Of a stretch of 64,000 nucleotides of DNA, positions 34,290 to 42,966 are shown piece after piece. The number at the start of each line of letters is the position of its first letter. Positions within the stretch are counted from its first letter, which is position 1. The notes beneath the pieces were generated by a model. That model was not told where the DNA came from, did no database searches, and worked only from the letters and a program-made list of their open reading frames with translations. The position numbers were made by a program, and so were the translations under genes. Source of the DNA: Pseudogracilibacillus sp037072025 (GTDB lineage: Bacteria > Bacillota > Bacilli > Bacillales > Amphibacillaceae); assembly GCF_037072025.1 (NCBI RefSeq), contig NZ_JAXHDD010000024.1, forward strand, positions 1 to 64,000, written 5' to 3'.

Positions 34290-35513
34290 ATGGAACCTTT
34301 CTTAACAGATGCTTTTGCGTATTTTTCCGATGCAGAAATGGCTAACAGGTATGCAAAGGTACGGGAGAAAATGAGAGAAAATAACCTTGATGTATTGCTT
34401 GTTCATGGTAGTCAAGGTATAGGCAATAGTCCGGGTCAAGTGAACCTTACTTATCTAACGGGTTATGCAGCGGTGATGGAAACCTTCCTTGTCGTACCGT
34501 ATGATGGTGAGCCAACGATGTGTCTTGCAGTACCTTTTCATATTAGAAATGCTAGAGATTTCTCCTATGTGAAGGATATTCGTTCCGGCTGGTCTCTAGG
34601 GGAAGCCATTGGAAGGATTAAGGAGTTAAAATTAGAAAAAGGAAGAATCGGTCTAGTAGGACCTGGCGGCTCTAGTGGTGCGGGAATCACATTGTATGTT
34701 GAAAATTACCAAACGGTTATATCGATGCTTCCAGATGCGCAATTGGAAAATGCGACAAATTGGTTTGATGATTTACGTTTGTATAAAAGTGAGGAAGAAA
34801 TTGCGTATTTAAGAAAATCTGCCAAAATGAATGATCTTATTATGGAAGATCTGATTCATTATGTAAGACCAGGACTTACCAATCGAGATTTAAGACGCAA
34901 CGTCGATGTAATGGCAGCACGGCATGGTTTAACCTATCCATTTGCACATCTTAGTGCGATAAATATGCTTGATCCAGAAGATTGCTATCCTGAATTTTAT
35001 CCTTCAACAAGACCCGTGCGCAATCAGAGCATTATTTTAACAGAATTTGTTTTCGGTTATGGGAATTATTGGAATAAGGTATGGGGTAGTTTCTTTGTTG
35101 GGGAGCCTACGGATGAATATTTGCGTATGTTTGAAACTGCATCAAAAGTATATCAAGATACGATTTCTCGTCTTAAACCCGGCATGACAGGAAGGGAAGT
35201 AAATGAATTACTTCAGCCTATTGAGGAAGCAGAATATGAACAACCTGCGTTTTTCCTTGTTAGTGGTTGGAGTATGATGGTCACTCGTCCTTTTATGGGG
35301 ACATTGCCAAGTAATCAATTAAGTAAGGCTGCAGCTGAAGGGGATTTGGATTTTAAACTTACACCAGGTTTAGCATTAACTGTTAATGTTTGGCTTCGCA
35401 TCCCGGAAACGAATAAAGGTTTGTGGATAGGTGCGTCAGGTGTGATGACGGAAAAAGGGATTGAAATTTTAAATAATTATCCCGTAGATCAATTACGCGT
35501 AGTAGGAAGATAA
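34290..35513 (+). CDS. M24-fold (creatinase/aminopeptidase P-like) protein, copy 1
   Basis: The 407-residue protein has an N-terminal creatinase-like domain (about 15-160) and a C-terminal pita-bread domain (about 170-400; L-K-P-G-M-T-G-R-E-V). The five metal ligands of M24 peptidases (D, D, H, E, E) are not where expected: the D-x-G strand reads T-E-F-V-F-G, the next reads N-K-V-W-G, the V-E-P-G strand reads V-N-V-W-L, and R-x-E-D reads W-I-G-A. It could be a metal-free C-N hydrolase like creatinase, though creatinase's His is not obvious either, or a new activity. Close relative directly downstream. Confidence 0.82.
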   Translation: MEPFLTDAFAYFSDAEMANRYAKVREKMRENNLDVLLVHGSQGIGNSPGQVNLTYLTGYAAVMETFLVVPYDGEPTMCLAVPFHIRNARDFSYVKDIRSGWSLGEAIGRIKELKLEKGRIGLVGPGGSSGAGITLYVENYQTVISMLPDAQLENATNWFDDLRLYKSEEEIAYLRKSAKMNDLIMEDLIHYVRPGLTNRDLRRNVDVMAARHGLTYPFAHLSAINMLDPEDCYPEFYPSTRPVRNQSIILTEFVFGYGNYWNKVWGSFFVGEPTDEYLRMFETASKVYQDTISRLKPGMTGREVNELLQPIEEAEYEQPAFFLVSGWSMMVTRPFMGTLPSNQLSKAAAEGDLDFKLTPGLALTVNVWLRIPETNKGLWIGASGVMTEKGIEILNNYPVDQLRVVGR

Positions 35514-35544
35514 CGAAAAAAATTATAATTTGAGGAGGATTATC

Positions 35545-36777
35545 ATGGGAAGATCTGCTGTAAGTGATGCTTTTCCATATTTTTCAGATGAGGAACACGA
35601 AAGTCGCTTTAAAAGGGTTCGTGAAAAAATGGCGGAAAATGATATTGATATCCTTTTAATTCACGGAGCTGGGAATGTAGGTAATTCTGTCGGGCAGGTA
35701 AACCTTTCATGGCTAGCTGGTTACGCTTGGAGTATGGAAAGCTTTTTAGTTTTTCCTTATGAAGGTGAGCCATCACTCACTCTAGCTGTCCCGATCCAAA
35801 TTGAGAACGCATTACAGCTTTCGTATGTTCAGGATATACGCAGCTACGAAGAAGGGGGACCGGCACTATTAAAAGCTTTTGAAATAATGAAGGAGCTTCA
35901 TGCTGAAAGGGGAAGGATTGGCATAGTAGGACCGGGGAATACAAATGCGGTAGGCTATACGCTTTATAAAGAGCAATATGATTTGCTTCTACAAACGTTC
36001 CCTGATGCAGATATTGTAAATGCTACGACTTGGTTTGATGATTTGCGTCTGATAAAAAGTGAAGAAGAGTTAGAAGTGTTGATAAAAGCGGCAAAAATAA
36101 ATGATTTAGCGTATCATGAGCTCGTGCAAACAACAAGACCAGGACGAGAGGAACGTGATTTGCAAAGAGCAGTTTTCGCATTGGCAGCTAGACACGGTGC
36201 AACGTATCCATTTATAAGTGTAGCTGCTAAAGATTCTTTCAATCCGCCTAGTTACGATCCGGCATTTTATCCAACCAACAATGTCATTAAAGAACATAAT
36301 TTAATTCAGGCGGAGCTTACTTTAGGTTATGGAACAACGTATTCTAATAAAATGTGGCCACTATTTTTTGTAGGTGAACCAGATAAGGACTATATTCGGA
36401 TGCAAGAAACAGCTGCTAAGGTTTACCAAGATTTACTAGCAGGTCTTAAAGTCGGTATGAAAGGACATGAGGTAAGTAAATTTTTGCAGCCGATAGCAGA
36501 TGCAGGATTTGAACAAGCAGGAAACACAGTAGTAGGTGGATGGAGTAATCAGATGCACCGCCCGCAAATGGGAGTATTACCAGGAAGCTGGAGTGAGGCT
36601 TTTGCAGAAGCAGACAAGGATAAAACATTAGAAAAGGGAATGACGATTACGCTCCATGTTTGGTTAAAAGTACCAAATACACAAAAGGCATATTGGATGG
36701 GATCTACTGGTGCTATGACAGATAACGGCTTTGAAACATTTAATAAGTTCCCTGTAGACGAGCTAATCATTCTGTAA
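35545..36777 (+). CDS. M24-fold (creatinase/aminopeptidase P-like) protein, copy 2
   Basis: This 410-residue paralogue is clearly similar to the gene upstream (shared N-terminal D-A-F-x-Y-F-S-D, V-N-L-x-L-x-G-Y, D-L-R-L-x-K-S-E-E-E). It also lacks the D/D/H/E/E metal set (A-E-L-T-L-G, N-K-M-W-P, L-H-V-W-L, Y-W-M-G-S). The pair probably forms a heteromer or has divided substrate roles. GAGGAGG at 35532 serves ATG at 35545; TTG at 35530 would overlap that site. It lies 31 bp after copy 1, in the same operon. Confidence 0.82.
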   Translation: MGRSAVSDAFPYFSDEEHESRFKRVREKMAENDIDILLIHGAGNVGNSVGQVNLSWLAGYAWSMESFLVFPYEGEPSLTLAVPIQIENALQLSYVQDIRSYEEGGPALLKAFEIMKELHAERGRIGIVGPGNTNAVGYTLYKEQYDLLLQTFPDADIVNATTWFDDLRLIKSEEELEVLIKAAKINDLAYHELVQTTRPGREERDLQRAVFALAARHGATYPFISVAAKDSFNPPSYDPAFYPTNNVIKEHNLIQAELTLGYGTTYSNKMWPLFFVGEPDKDYIRMQETAAKVYQDLLAGLKVGMKGHEVSKFLQPIADAGFEQAGNTVVGGWSNQMHRPQMGVLPGSWSEAFAEADKDKTLEKGMTITLHVWLKVPNTQKAYWMGSTGAMTDNGFETFNKFPVDELIIL

Positions 36778-36868
36778 TTAGAAAAGCATAAATTTTTTCG
36801 GGGTTTATATTTATTTCACCTCGTATCAATAAGATATAGTCCTATCAAGCAATGTAAACAGATATGGA

Positions 36869-36977
36869 GGCGGGACATAACTAACGAAAAAAAAGAATCG
36901 TGTGCTATTTTTCCAGGGCGATTATTCGCTCAAGTCTGTTCGGATTTGCCGGGCTTAAAAAGAGTTATGTCCCAGCC
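36869..36977. repeat. Dispersed palindromic repeat
   Basis: GGCGGGACATAACT (36869-36882) and AGTTATGTCCCAGCC (36963-36977) form nearly perfect terminal inverted repeats around about 80 bp. The G-G-G-A-C-A-T-A-A-C-T core is one I recognise from small intergenic repeats scattered in Bacillaceae and related genomes. It sits between the M24 pair and the ATPase gene and could form a long hairpin in the transcript. Confidence 0.6.
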
Positions 36978-37035
36978 ACTAATCTCTATCTCATAAGAAT
37001 ATTCAATCGTGTCGTTTAGAAAAGGAGGGGAAAGA

Positions 37036-39069
37036 GTGGTAAAAGATTCAACGGCATTACTGCAGGTAAATGAAATGTCAACCGTATTTCAAACCCGGAC
37101 AGGGAATCTTGAGGCAATTAATAATGTATCTTTCAATATTGCTAAAGGAGAAACAGTTGCGCTTGTTGGAGAATCAGGTTCGGGTAAAAGTGTTTCTGGT
37201 TTATCAATTATAAGATTACTAGAGAACACAGGGAAAATATCATCAGGAACCATACGGTATAATCAAGCAAATTTAACAAAAATGACAGATGAAGAGATTC
37301 GCAAGATGCGAGGAAAAGAAATTTCTATGATTTTTCAGGATCCTATGTCATGTCTAGACCCGGTTTATACGATTGGAAATCAAATTATTGAAGCTTTAAA
37401 GGTCCATGAAGATCTTTCAAATCATGAGTATCATCAACGTGCAGCAGAATTATTACGTCTTGTTGGATTTCCTGATGTAGAGAATCGCTTACAAAATTAT
37501 CCGCATCAATTATCCGGTGGTCAAAGGCAAAGGGTTATGATTGCGATTGCCTTGGCATGTCATCCGAGCTTATTAATTGCCGATGAACCTACAACGGCAT
37601 TAGATGTAACTGTTCAAGCGCAAATCATTGAATTGCTAAAAAAATTACAGTCGGAATTAGGCACGGCAATATTTTTAATAACTCATGATCTTGGTGTTGT
37701 TGCGGAAATGGCAGATCGTGTAGTCGTTATGTATGCAGGACAAATCGTTGAACAAGCTGATGTGAAATCGTTATTTTCACACCCTGAACATCCCTACACG
37801 AAAGCATTACTGCAAAGTATCCCAAGATTAGAAACAGATAGAAACGAAAGATTGCAAACGATTAAGGGAAGTGTTCCGAGCTTAACGAATTTACCAACGG
37901 GCTGCCGTTTTCATCCCCGGTGTCCATTCGCAAGTGAAAAATGTCGCATAGAAGAACCGCCAATATTTGCTACTGATAAAAACCATATGAGTAAATGCTG
38001 GCTAAATGATCCGAAAATGGCACAACAAGAATGGATTTCAATCAACAAAACAGCAGATGAGGAAATGGCATCTGTTTATGAAGAAATTGATACAACACAA
38101 GGTAAGCAAGAGGTATTATTAGCAGCGAAAAATATTAAAAAGTATTTTCCGATTACGAAGGGGATATTTTCGCGAACAGTTGGTCATGTTCGTGCTGTTG
38201 ATGGTGTCTCTCTTCATATTTCTCAAGGAGAAACACATGGTTTAGTTGGAGAATCTGGGTGTGGAAAATCAACGGTTGGACGTTTATTGATGAATTTACT
38301 GCATTTGACAGAAGGAGAAGTTACATTTGCCGGACAGGACTTAAAAACAATGAAGCATCAACCATTAAAAAAGTTTAGACAACGCACGCAAATGGTATTC
38401 CAAGATCCATACAGTTCACTAAATCCACGTATGATGATTGCGGATATTATTGGCGAACCATTAGAAGTACATGGGATAGCGAGTGGAAAAGAAAAGTATA
38501 ATCGCATTGCTGAATTGTTAGAGATAGTTGGCTTGTCAAAGGACGATATTCAAAAGTTTCCCCATCAATTTTCTGGAGGGCAGAGACAACGAATCGGAAT
38601 CGCCCGTGCGTTGGCTACGGAACCGGATTTATTAATTTGTGATGAAGCTGTTTCCGCGCTGGATGTATCCGTACAAGCTCAAATTCTTAATTTATTAAAG
38701 GATTTACAAAGAAAAATGGGGCTTTCCTATCTTTTCATTTCACATGATTTAAATGTTGTTAAGTATATATCTGATCGCATCTCTGTAATGTATTTAGGAG
38801 AAATTGTTGAAGTAGCGGAATCAGAGACCTTATTTCATAAGCCTCTACATCCATATTCACAGGCGCTTATTTCTGCTATTCCTGTTCCAAAGCCAGATGG
38901 AAAACGAGAGAGAATCATTTTAGAGGGAGAAGTTCCAAGTCCAGCTAATCCGCCTTTAGGGTGCAAGTTTCATACGCGTTGTCCACTTGTAATGGATGTA
39001 TGTAAACAAATGAAGCCCAAATTAAGAGAAGTAGATGCCAGTCATTTCGTATCTTGTCATTTATATTGA
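37036..39069 (+). CDS. Fused DppD-DppF-type dipeptide ABC transporter ATPase
   Basis: About 677 residues hold two complete ATPase domains in one chain. Domain 1 (about 1-320) has G-E-S-G-S-G-K-S, L-S-G-G-Q-R-Q-R and D-E-P-T-T-A-L-D; domain 2 (about 345-675) has G-E-S-G-C-G-K-S, F-S-G-G-Q-R-Q-R and C-D-E-A-V-S-A-L-D. Each domain ends with the oligopeptide-type C-terminal motif with a C-R-F-H-x-R-C-P-like cysteine cluster. AAAGGAGGGG supports GTG at 37036 over 37009. It energises uptake with the SBP at 32599 and permeases at 39084 and 40070. Confidence 0.92.
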   Translation: MVKDSTALLQVNEMSTVFQTRTGNLEAINNVSFNIAKGETVALVGESGSGKSVSGLSIIRLLENTGKISSGTIRYNQANLTKMTDEEIRKMRGKEISMIFQDPMSCLDPVYTIGNQIIEALKVHEDLSNHEYHQRAAELLRLVGFPDVENRLQNYPHQLSGGQRQRVMIAIALACHPSLLIADEPTTALDVTVQAQIIELLKKLQSELGTAIFLITHDLGVVAEMADRVVVMYAGQIVEQADVKSLFSHPEHPYTKALLQSIPRLETDRNERLQTIKGSVPSLTNLPTGCRFHPRCPFASEKCRIEEPPIFATDKNHMSKCWLNDPKMAQQEWISINKTADEEMASVYEEIDTTQGKQEVLLAAKNIKKYFPITKGIFSRTVGHVRAVDGVSLHISQGETHGLVGESGCGKSTVGRLLMNLLHLTEGEVTFAGQDLKTMKHQPLKKFRQRTQMVFQDPYSSLNPRMMIADIIGEPLEVHGIASGKEKYNRIAELLEIVGLSKDDIQKFPHQFSGGQRQRIGIARALATEPDLLICDEAVSALDVSVQAQILNLLKDLQRKMGLSYLFISHDLNVVKYISDRISVMYLGEIVEVAESETLFHKPLHPYSQALISAIPVPKPDGKRERIILEGEVPSPANPPLGCKFHTRCPLVMDVCKQMKPKLREVDASHFVSCHLY

Positions 39070-39083
39070 AAGAGGTGAGCGAA

Positions 39084-40035
39084 TTGGTAGAGTATATTTT
39101 TCGACGATTACTTTATGGGGGAATCGTTTTATTTATCATGGTGATATTTATTTTTGTTGTCATGAGAGCAATCCCTGGTGATGTAGTTATGCTCCAGCTT
39201 GCAGATGCCAGTAATGTATCGGAAGCGCAAATTGCTGCTTTAAAAACAGAGTTAGGATTGGATAAAAGTATTGTCAGTCAATTCATGGATTGGTTAAAAG
39301 GAATATTTCAAGGCGATTTTGGAAAATCACTTTGGTCCAATCGATCCGTGACGGAAATGATTGCAGCACGTCTTCCAGTTACGCTTGAACTCACCTTTTT
39401 ATCATCGATAATTGCAATCTTCATAGGGATTCCTATTGGAGTGATTTCTGCAGTAAAACATAACACATGGACAGACCACCTATTACGGATTGTGTCGATA
39501 GGAGGAATTTCCATACCTAACTTTTGGATTGGTTTAGTCTTACTCTTGCTCCTATCATTAGTATTTAATTGGATTCCACCACTAGGCTATCAATCTTTCA
39601 CAGCAAATCCGATTGTAAATATGCAACAAATGCTCCTCCCTGCTTTTTGTTTGGCAATTACACTTTGTGCAAGTATTGTACGGATGACACGTTCGTCTGT
39701 TTTAGAGATCATGCATGCAGACTTTATTCGTACCGTTCGTTCAAAAGGTGTAAAAGAAAGTATTGTTGTTTATAAACATTCCCTTCGAAATTCTCTCATT
39801 TCAGTTATTACGATTATTGGCTTACAAATTGGAACCCTTTTAGGTGGGGCTGTTGTTATTGAATCTATTTTTTCTCTTCCCGGCTTGGGAAACTTGATTT
39901 TTGAAGCGGTAAATTCAAGAGATTATCCCAATTGTTCAAGCTTCCGTTCTTATCTTCGGTGCAATGTTTTTACTTGTGAATTTGCTTGTAGATATTACTT
40001 ATGGCTGGATTGATCCTCGAATCCGTAATTATTAA
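39084..40035 (+). pseudogene. DppB-type permease, frameshifted near the C-terminus
   Basis: This peptide-importer permease of the DppB class begins with TTG at 39084 (AGAGGTGAG site) and reads E-Y-I-F-R-R-L-L-Y-G. It has six membrane segments and the conserved cytoplasmic loop R-T-V-R-S-K-G-V-K-E-S. Near 39925 the frame breaks in D-Y-P: one C too many in a CCC run. Removing it restores P-I-V-Q-A-S-V-L-I-F-G and the standard end D-P-R-I-R-N-Y at 40035. As read, the last membrane helix is lost, so the first importer may be non-functional, unless the extra base is an error. Confidence 0.85.
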
Positions 40036-40069
40036 TCTGTATGCATTTATCCTAGAGAGGAAGTGACTT

Positions 40070-40969
40070 ATGCAATCCGTTCAAATCGAAACCGAGCAAC
40101 AAGTAGTTGTTAAGAAGCACGCAAGGCTTTTGAAATTTCTTCATGATTGTAAGCATTTTATTATTACGCAAAAAATTGGTTTTGTTTCCATTCTTATTAT
40201 ACTCGTGATGATTGCGATTGCGATATTTGCTCCTGTGATAGCGCCATATGATCCAATCTCGCAAAATCGGGAGGCAATTTTAACAGGGCCAAATGCCGAG
40301 CACATCATGGGAACGGACGATTTAGGACGTGACGTCTTTAGTCGGATTGTTTATGGTGCAAGGATTTCAATACTCGTTGGCTTTGGTTCTATTTTGCTAG
40401 CAATTGTTATTGGCACCATACTAGGTTTAGTTTCTGGATATTTTGGTGGGATTATCGATATGGTTATTCAACGAATAATGGATGCGATTTTGGCAATTCC
40501 AGCATTGATTTTGGCGCTGTTTATTGCTTCGCTTTTAGGCCCAGCGGTACAAAATGTGATTATTGCAATTGTAATTATCTCCATACCGCAATTTGCGAGA
40601 ATCGTTCGGGGAGAGATGTTGAGAGTAAGGGAAATGAACTTTGTCGAAGCCTCTCGAGCGATTGGAGCTAATCCGTTTCGGATTCTCCTAAAGCATGGAC
40701 TTCCTAATATGCTTGCTCCGATTATTGTTGTTGCAAGTTTGGGATTTGGTGCTGCGATTATCGCTGAGGCATCATTAAGTTTTTTAGGAATAGGCACGCC
40801 ACCGCCAAATCCTTCATGGGGATTGATGCTTAGTAATGCAAGTCGTTATATGGAAACAGCACCATGGCTTGTCATTTTTCCCGGTTTGGCACTTGCCCTG
40901 CTTGTTTTAGCATTAAATTTATTAGGTGATGCCTTAAGGGACTTTTGGGATCCAAAGCTTTCTTTATGA
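40070..40969 (+). CDS. DppC-type ABC permease
   Basis: The 299-residue permease has an N-terminal cytoplasmic stretch, six membrane segments, the family lead-in I-A-P-Y-D-P-I-S-Q-N and M-G-T-D-D-L-G-R-D-V-F-S, and the ATPase-contact loop with E-A-S-R-A-I-G-A-N-P. It pairs with the DppB-type protein upstream (35 bp) in the first importer. An intact partner from the second importer could in principle complement it. Confidence 0.92.
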   Translation: MQSVQIETEQQVVVKKHARLLKFLHDCKHFIITQKIGFVSILIILVMIAIAIFAPVIAPYDPISQNREAILTGPNAEHIMGTDDLGRDVFSRIVYGARISILVGFGSILLAIVIGTILGLVSGYFGGIIDMVIQRIMDAILAIPALILALFIASLLGPAVQNVIIAIVIISIPQFARIVRGEMLRVREMNFVEASRAIGANPFRILLKHGLPNMLAPIIVVASLGFGAAIIAEASLSFLGIGTPPPNPSWGLMLSNASRYMETAPWLVIFPGLALALLVLALNLLGDALRDFWDPKLSL

Positions 40970-41001
40970 TCGCTTCACAAAGCATAAACAGATTTATCGT
41001 T

Positions 41002-41079
41002 AATTTTATTTACAACGTTGTACATTTAATTAACTTTACTATTGTATAAATTCAAAATAAAATGAAATTTAAGTAATAT
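41002..41079 (+). promoter_or_regulatory. Shared promoter/operator block, copy 2
   Basis: This block matches 32071-32148. Here the palindrome is perfect (TACAACGTTGTA, 41011-41022), followed 8 bp later by TTAACT (41030-41035) and, after 17 bp, CAAAAT. It lies 27 bp before the hydrolase gene at 41107 and probably gives the downstream part of the cluster its own inducible promoter. Confidence 0.6.
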
Positions 41080-41106
41080 TAAAAAGATCGAAGAGGAGGG
41101 ACATAT

Positions 41107-42015
41107 ATGAGGTTTGTAACATTTAGAAATCCTCAGGGAGAAATAAGGGCAGGTCTACTGGTAGGGAATGGCGTGATTGACTTACATTTGGCGAGTAATG
41201 GGGAAGTGCCTAATAGTATGCTAATGTTTCTGCAAAAGCAGGAGCAATATACGAAAGTGATTAATCGCATGAAGCTGTTAGAAAAGGATGCAAACTTCAC
41301 ACTTGATGAAGTTCAATTACAAGCTCCATTGCCAAACCCGACGAGCTTTAGGGACTATATGGCTTTTGAAAAACATGTCGATAATTCAAGAAAAAAGATC
41401 GGTGCGCAAGTGCCCGAGCAGTGGTATACCATTCCTGTATTTTATTTTTCAAATCACCACGTAATGCTTGGTCCAAATGCAGAAGTGAAAGTTCCTAATA
41501 AAACAAACAATCTTGATTTCGAGTTAGAAATTGCCTGTGTGATAGGAAAACAAGGTATAAATATAAAAGCGGAGGAGGCGGATGACTATATTTTTGGTTT
41601 TACTATATTAAATGACTTTTCAGCTCGTGATTTACAGGGACAAGAAATGTCAGTAGGTTTAGGACCTGCAAAAGGAAAAGACTTTGCGACTGCAATTGGA
41701 CCTTATATTGTAACGAAGGATGAAATCAAGCAATTTAAAAGTGGTAAAAGCTATGATTTAGAAATGAAAGCAAGCGTAAATGGTAAACGATATACTTCTG
41801 GAAATTGGAATGAGATTTATTACAGCTTTGGGGAAATGATTGAACGGGCTTCCGACAGTGTTACCTTGTATCCTGGTGATATCATCGGCTCAGGTACAGT
41901 AGGCTGGGGTTGTATCGCAGAATTACCTGAAGATGAACAACGCTGGCTTCAGCCAGATGATGTCGTGGAGCTTGAAGTGCAACAGCTAGGAAAGTTAAAA
42001 AATCTAATTGTATAA
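41107..42015 (+). CDS. Fumarylacetoacetate hydrolase-family protein
   Basis: The 302-residue protein has the FAH catalytic domain. Metal ligands Glu139 and Glu141 lie in L-D-F-E-L-E and Asp170 in L-N-D-F-S-A-R-D; the family lysine is in A-K-G-K-D-F near 190, and the G-S-G-T-V-G-W-G loop follows. Family members hydrolyse carbon-carbon bonds of beta-diketo acids, isomerise or hydrate 2-oxo-dienoates, or decarboxylate oxaloacetate. This suggests breakdown of a ring-derived or oxo-acid intermediate. GAGGAGGG precedes the ATG, and it starts a sub-operon with the cyclase gene. Confidence 0.9.
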   Translation: MRFVTFRNPQGEIRAGLLVGNGVIDLHLASNGEVPNSMLMFLQKQEQYTKVINRMKLLEKDANFTLDEVQLQAPLPNPTSFRDYMAFEKHVDNSRKKIGAQVPEQWYTIPVFYFSNHHVMLGPNAEVKVPNKTNNLDFELEIACVIGKQGINIKAEEADDYIFGFTILNDFSARDLQGQEMSVGLGPAKGKDFATAIGPYIVTKDEIKQFKSGKSYDLEMKASVNGKRYTSGNWNEIYYSFGEMIERASDSVTLYPGDIIGSGTVGWGCIAELPEDEQRWLQPDDVVELEVQQLGKLKNLIV

Positions 42016-42095
42016 ATCAAAGTGCGATTTTGTTCAATTATTAAGGAAAGAATTGTAGTTGTGACAAAAAAACAGAACGAAAGTTTGTAATTTAA

Positions 42096-42109
42096 TGAAA
42101 GCGTTTCCT
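42096..42109 (+). promoter_or_regulatory. cre-like site
   Basis: TGAAAGCGTTTCCT resembles the CcpA consensus with one mismatch at the last position. It is between the FAH-family and cyclase-family genes, a second possible point of catabolite repression. Confidence 0.45.
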
Positions 42110-42144
42110 TTTATGCTGGAAATGATGAATGGGGATATAAAAAT

Positions 42145-42915
42145 ATGAGTAGAGATGCATTGCGAATTATTGATTTGAGTGTACCGTTAGATGTTCATTC
42201 TAAAGAACCAACACCACCAGAAATAACTTATTATGACCATGAACAAGGAGCGATTGGGGCTGCAGCTGCTTTTGGAGTTGAACCGGAAGATTTTCCTGAG
42301 AAAAAAGCATGGGCGTCAGAAATGGTTCGCTTGAGTACACATACAGGTACCCATGTTGATGCTCCGTGGCATTACTGGCCAACTTCTGAAGGGAAACCCG
42401 CACGCAAAATTGATGAAATACCATTAGAATGGTTCTACGGAGATGGGGTTGTACTAGATTTTTCCGATAAGCCTACAGGGTATGAAGTTTCATCGAAAGA
42501 TATTCAAGAAAAGCTAGATGAGATGAACTATCAACTAAAACCTTATGATATTGTCATGATTCGATGTGATGCGGATAAGAAGTTATATGATAAAGACTAT
42601 GCTATCAGTCATGTTGGTGCTTCAGCTGAAGCAACACGTTGGCTAATCGATCAAGGGATAAAGGTAATGGGGACAGATGGATGGGGATGGGATATTCCAT
42701 TTAATGTTCAAACGGCTGAATATAAAAAGCATCCTCGCTCAGGGGTATTATGGGCTGCCCATTATGTTGGAAAGGAAAAAGAATATTGTCAAATAGAAAA
42801 ATTAGCGAATTTAGATGTATTACCGACTTCCCATGGATTTAAAGTTGCAGTATTTCCTATCAAAATTAAAGGTGCAAGCGGTGGATGGGCTCGTCCAGTA
42901 GCAATCTTTGAATAG
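42145..42915 (+). CDS. Cyclase-family hydrolase (kynurenine formamidase-like)
   Basis: The 256-residue protein carries the family's metal-binding motif H-T-G-T-H-V-D-A-P-W-H (residues 66-76) and a later G-T-D-G-W-G-W-D segment. Relatives hydrolyse formyl-kynurenine, cyclic amides (isatin) or carbamates. Here it more likely cleaves an amide or lactone/lactam-type bond in the imported substrate than takes part in tryptophan breakdown, because no kynureninase or dioxygenase genes are nearby. It precedes the second importer's binding protein by 51 bp. Confidence 0.9.
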   Translation: MSRDALRIIDLSVPLDVHSKEPTPPEITYYDHEQGAIGAAAAFGVEPEDFPEKKAWASEMVRLSTHTGTHVDAPWHYWPTSEGKPARKIDEIPLEWFYGDGVVLDFSDKPTGYEVSSKDIQEKLDEMNYQLKPYDIVMIRCDADKKLYDKDYAISHVGASAEATRWLIDQGIKVMGTDGWGWDIPFNVQTAEYKKHPRSGVLWAAHYVGKEKEYCQIEKLANLDVLPTSHGFKVAVFPIKIKGASGGWARPVAIFE

Positions 42916-42966
42916 TAACAACGCACGATTTAAAAGGCTGTTTCAAGAATTTATAGGGGGGATAAA

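Noticed and set aside
36869..36977. Could be a riboswitch or T-box leader for the ATPase gene
   Set aside because: It is a near-symmetrical inverted repeat without specifier, T-box or terminator motifs. A dispersed repeat explains it better.
42145..42915. Assignment as tryptophan-pathway kynurenine formamidase
   Set aside because: The motif fits the family, but no tryptophan dioxygenase or kynureninase gene is nearby. The importers and CoA enzymes point to another substrate.
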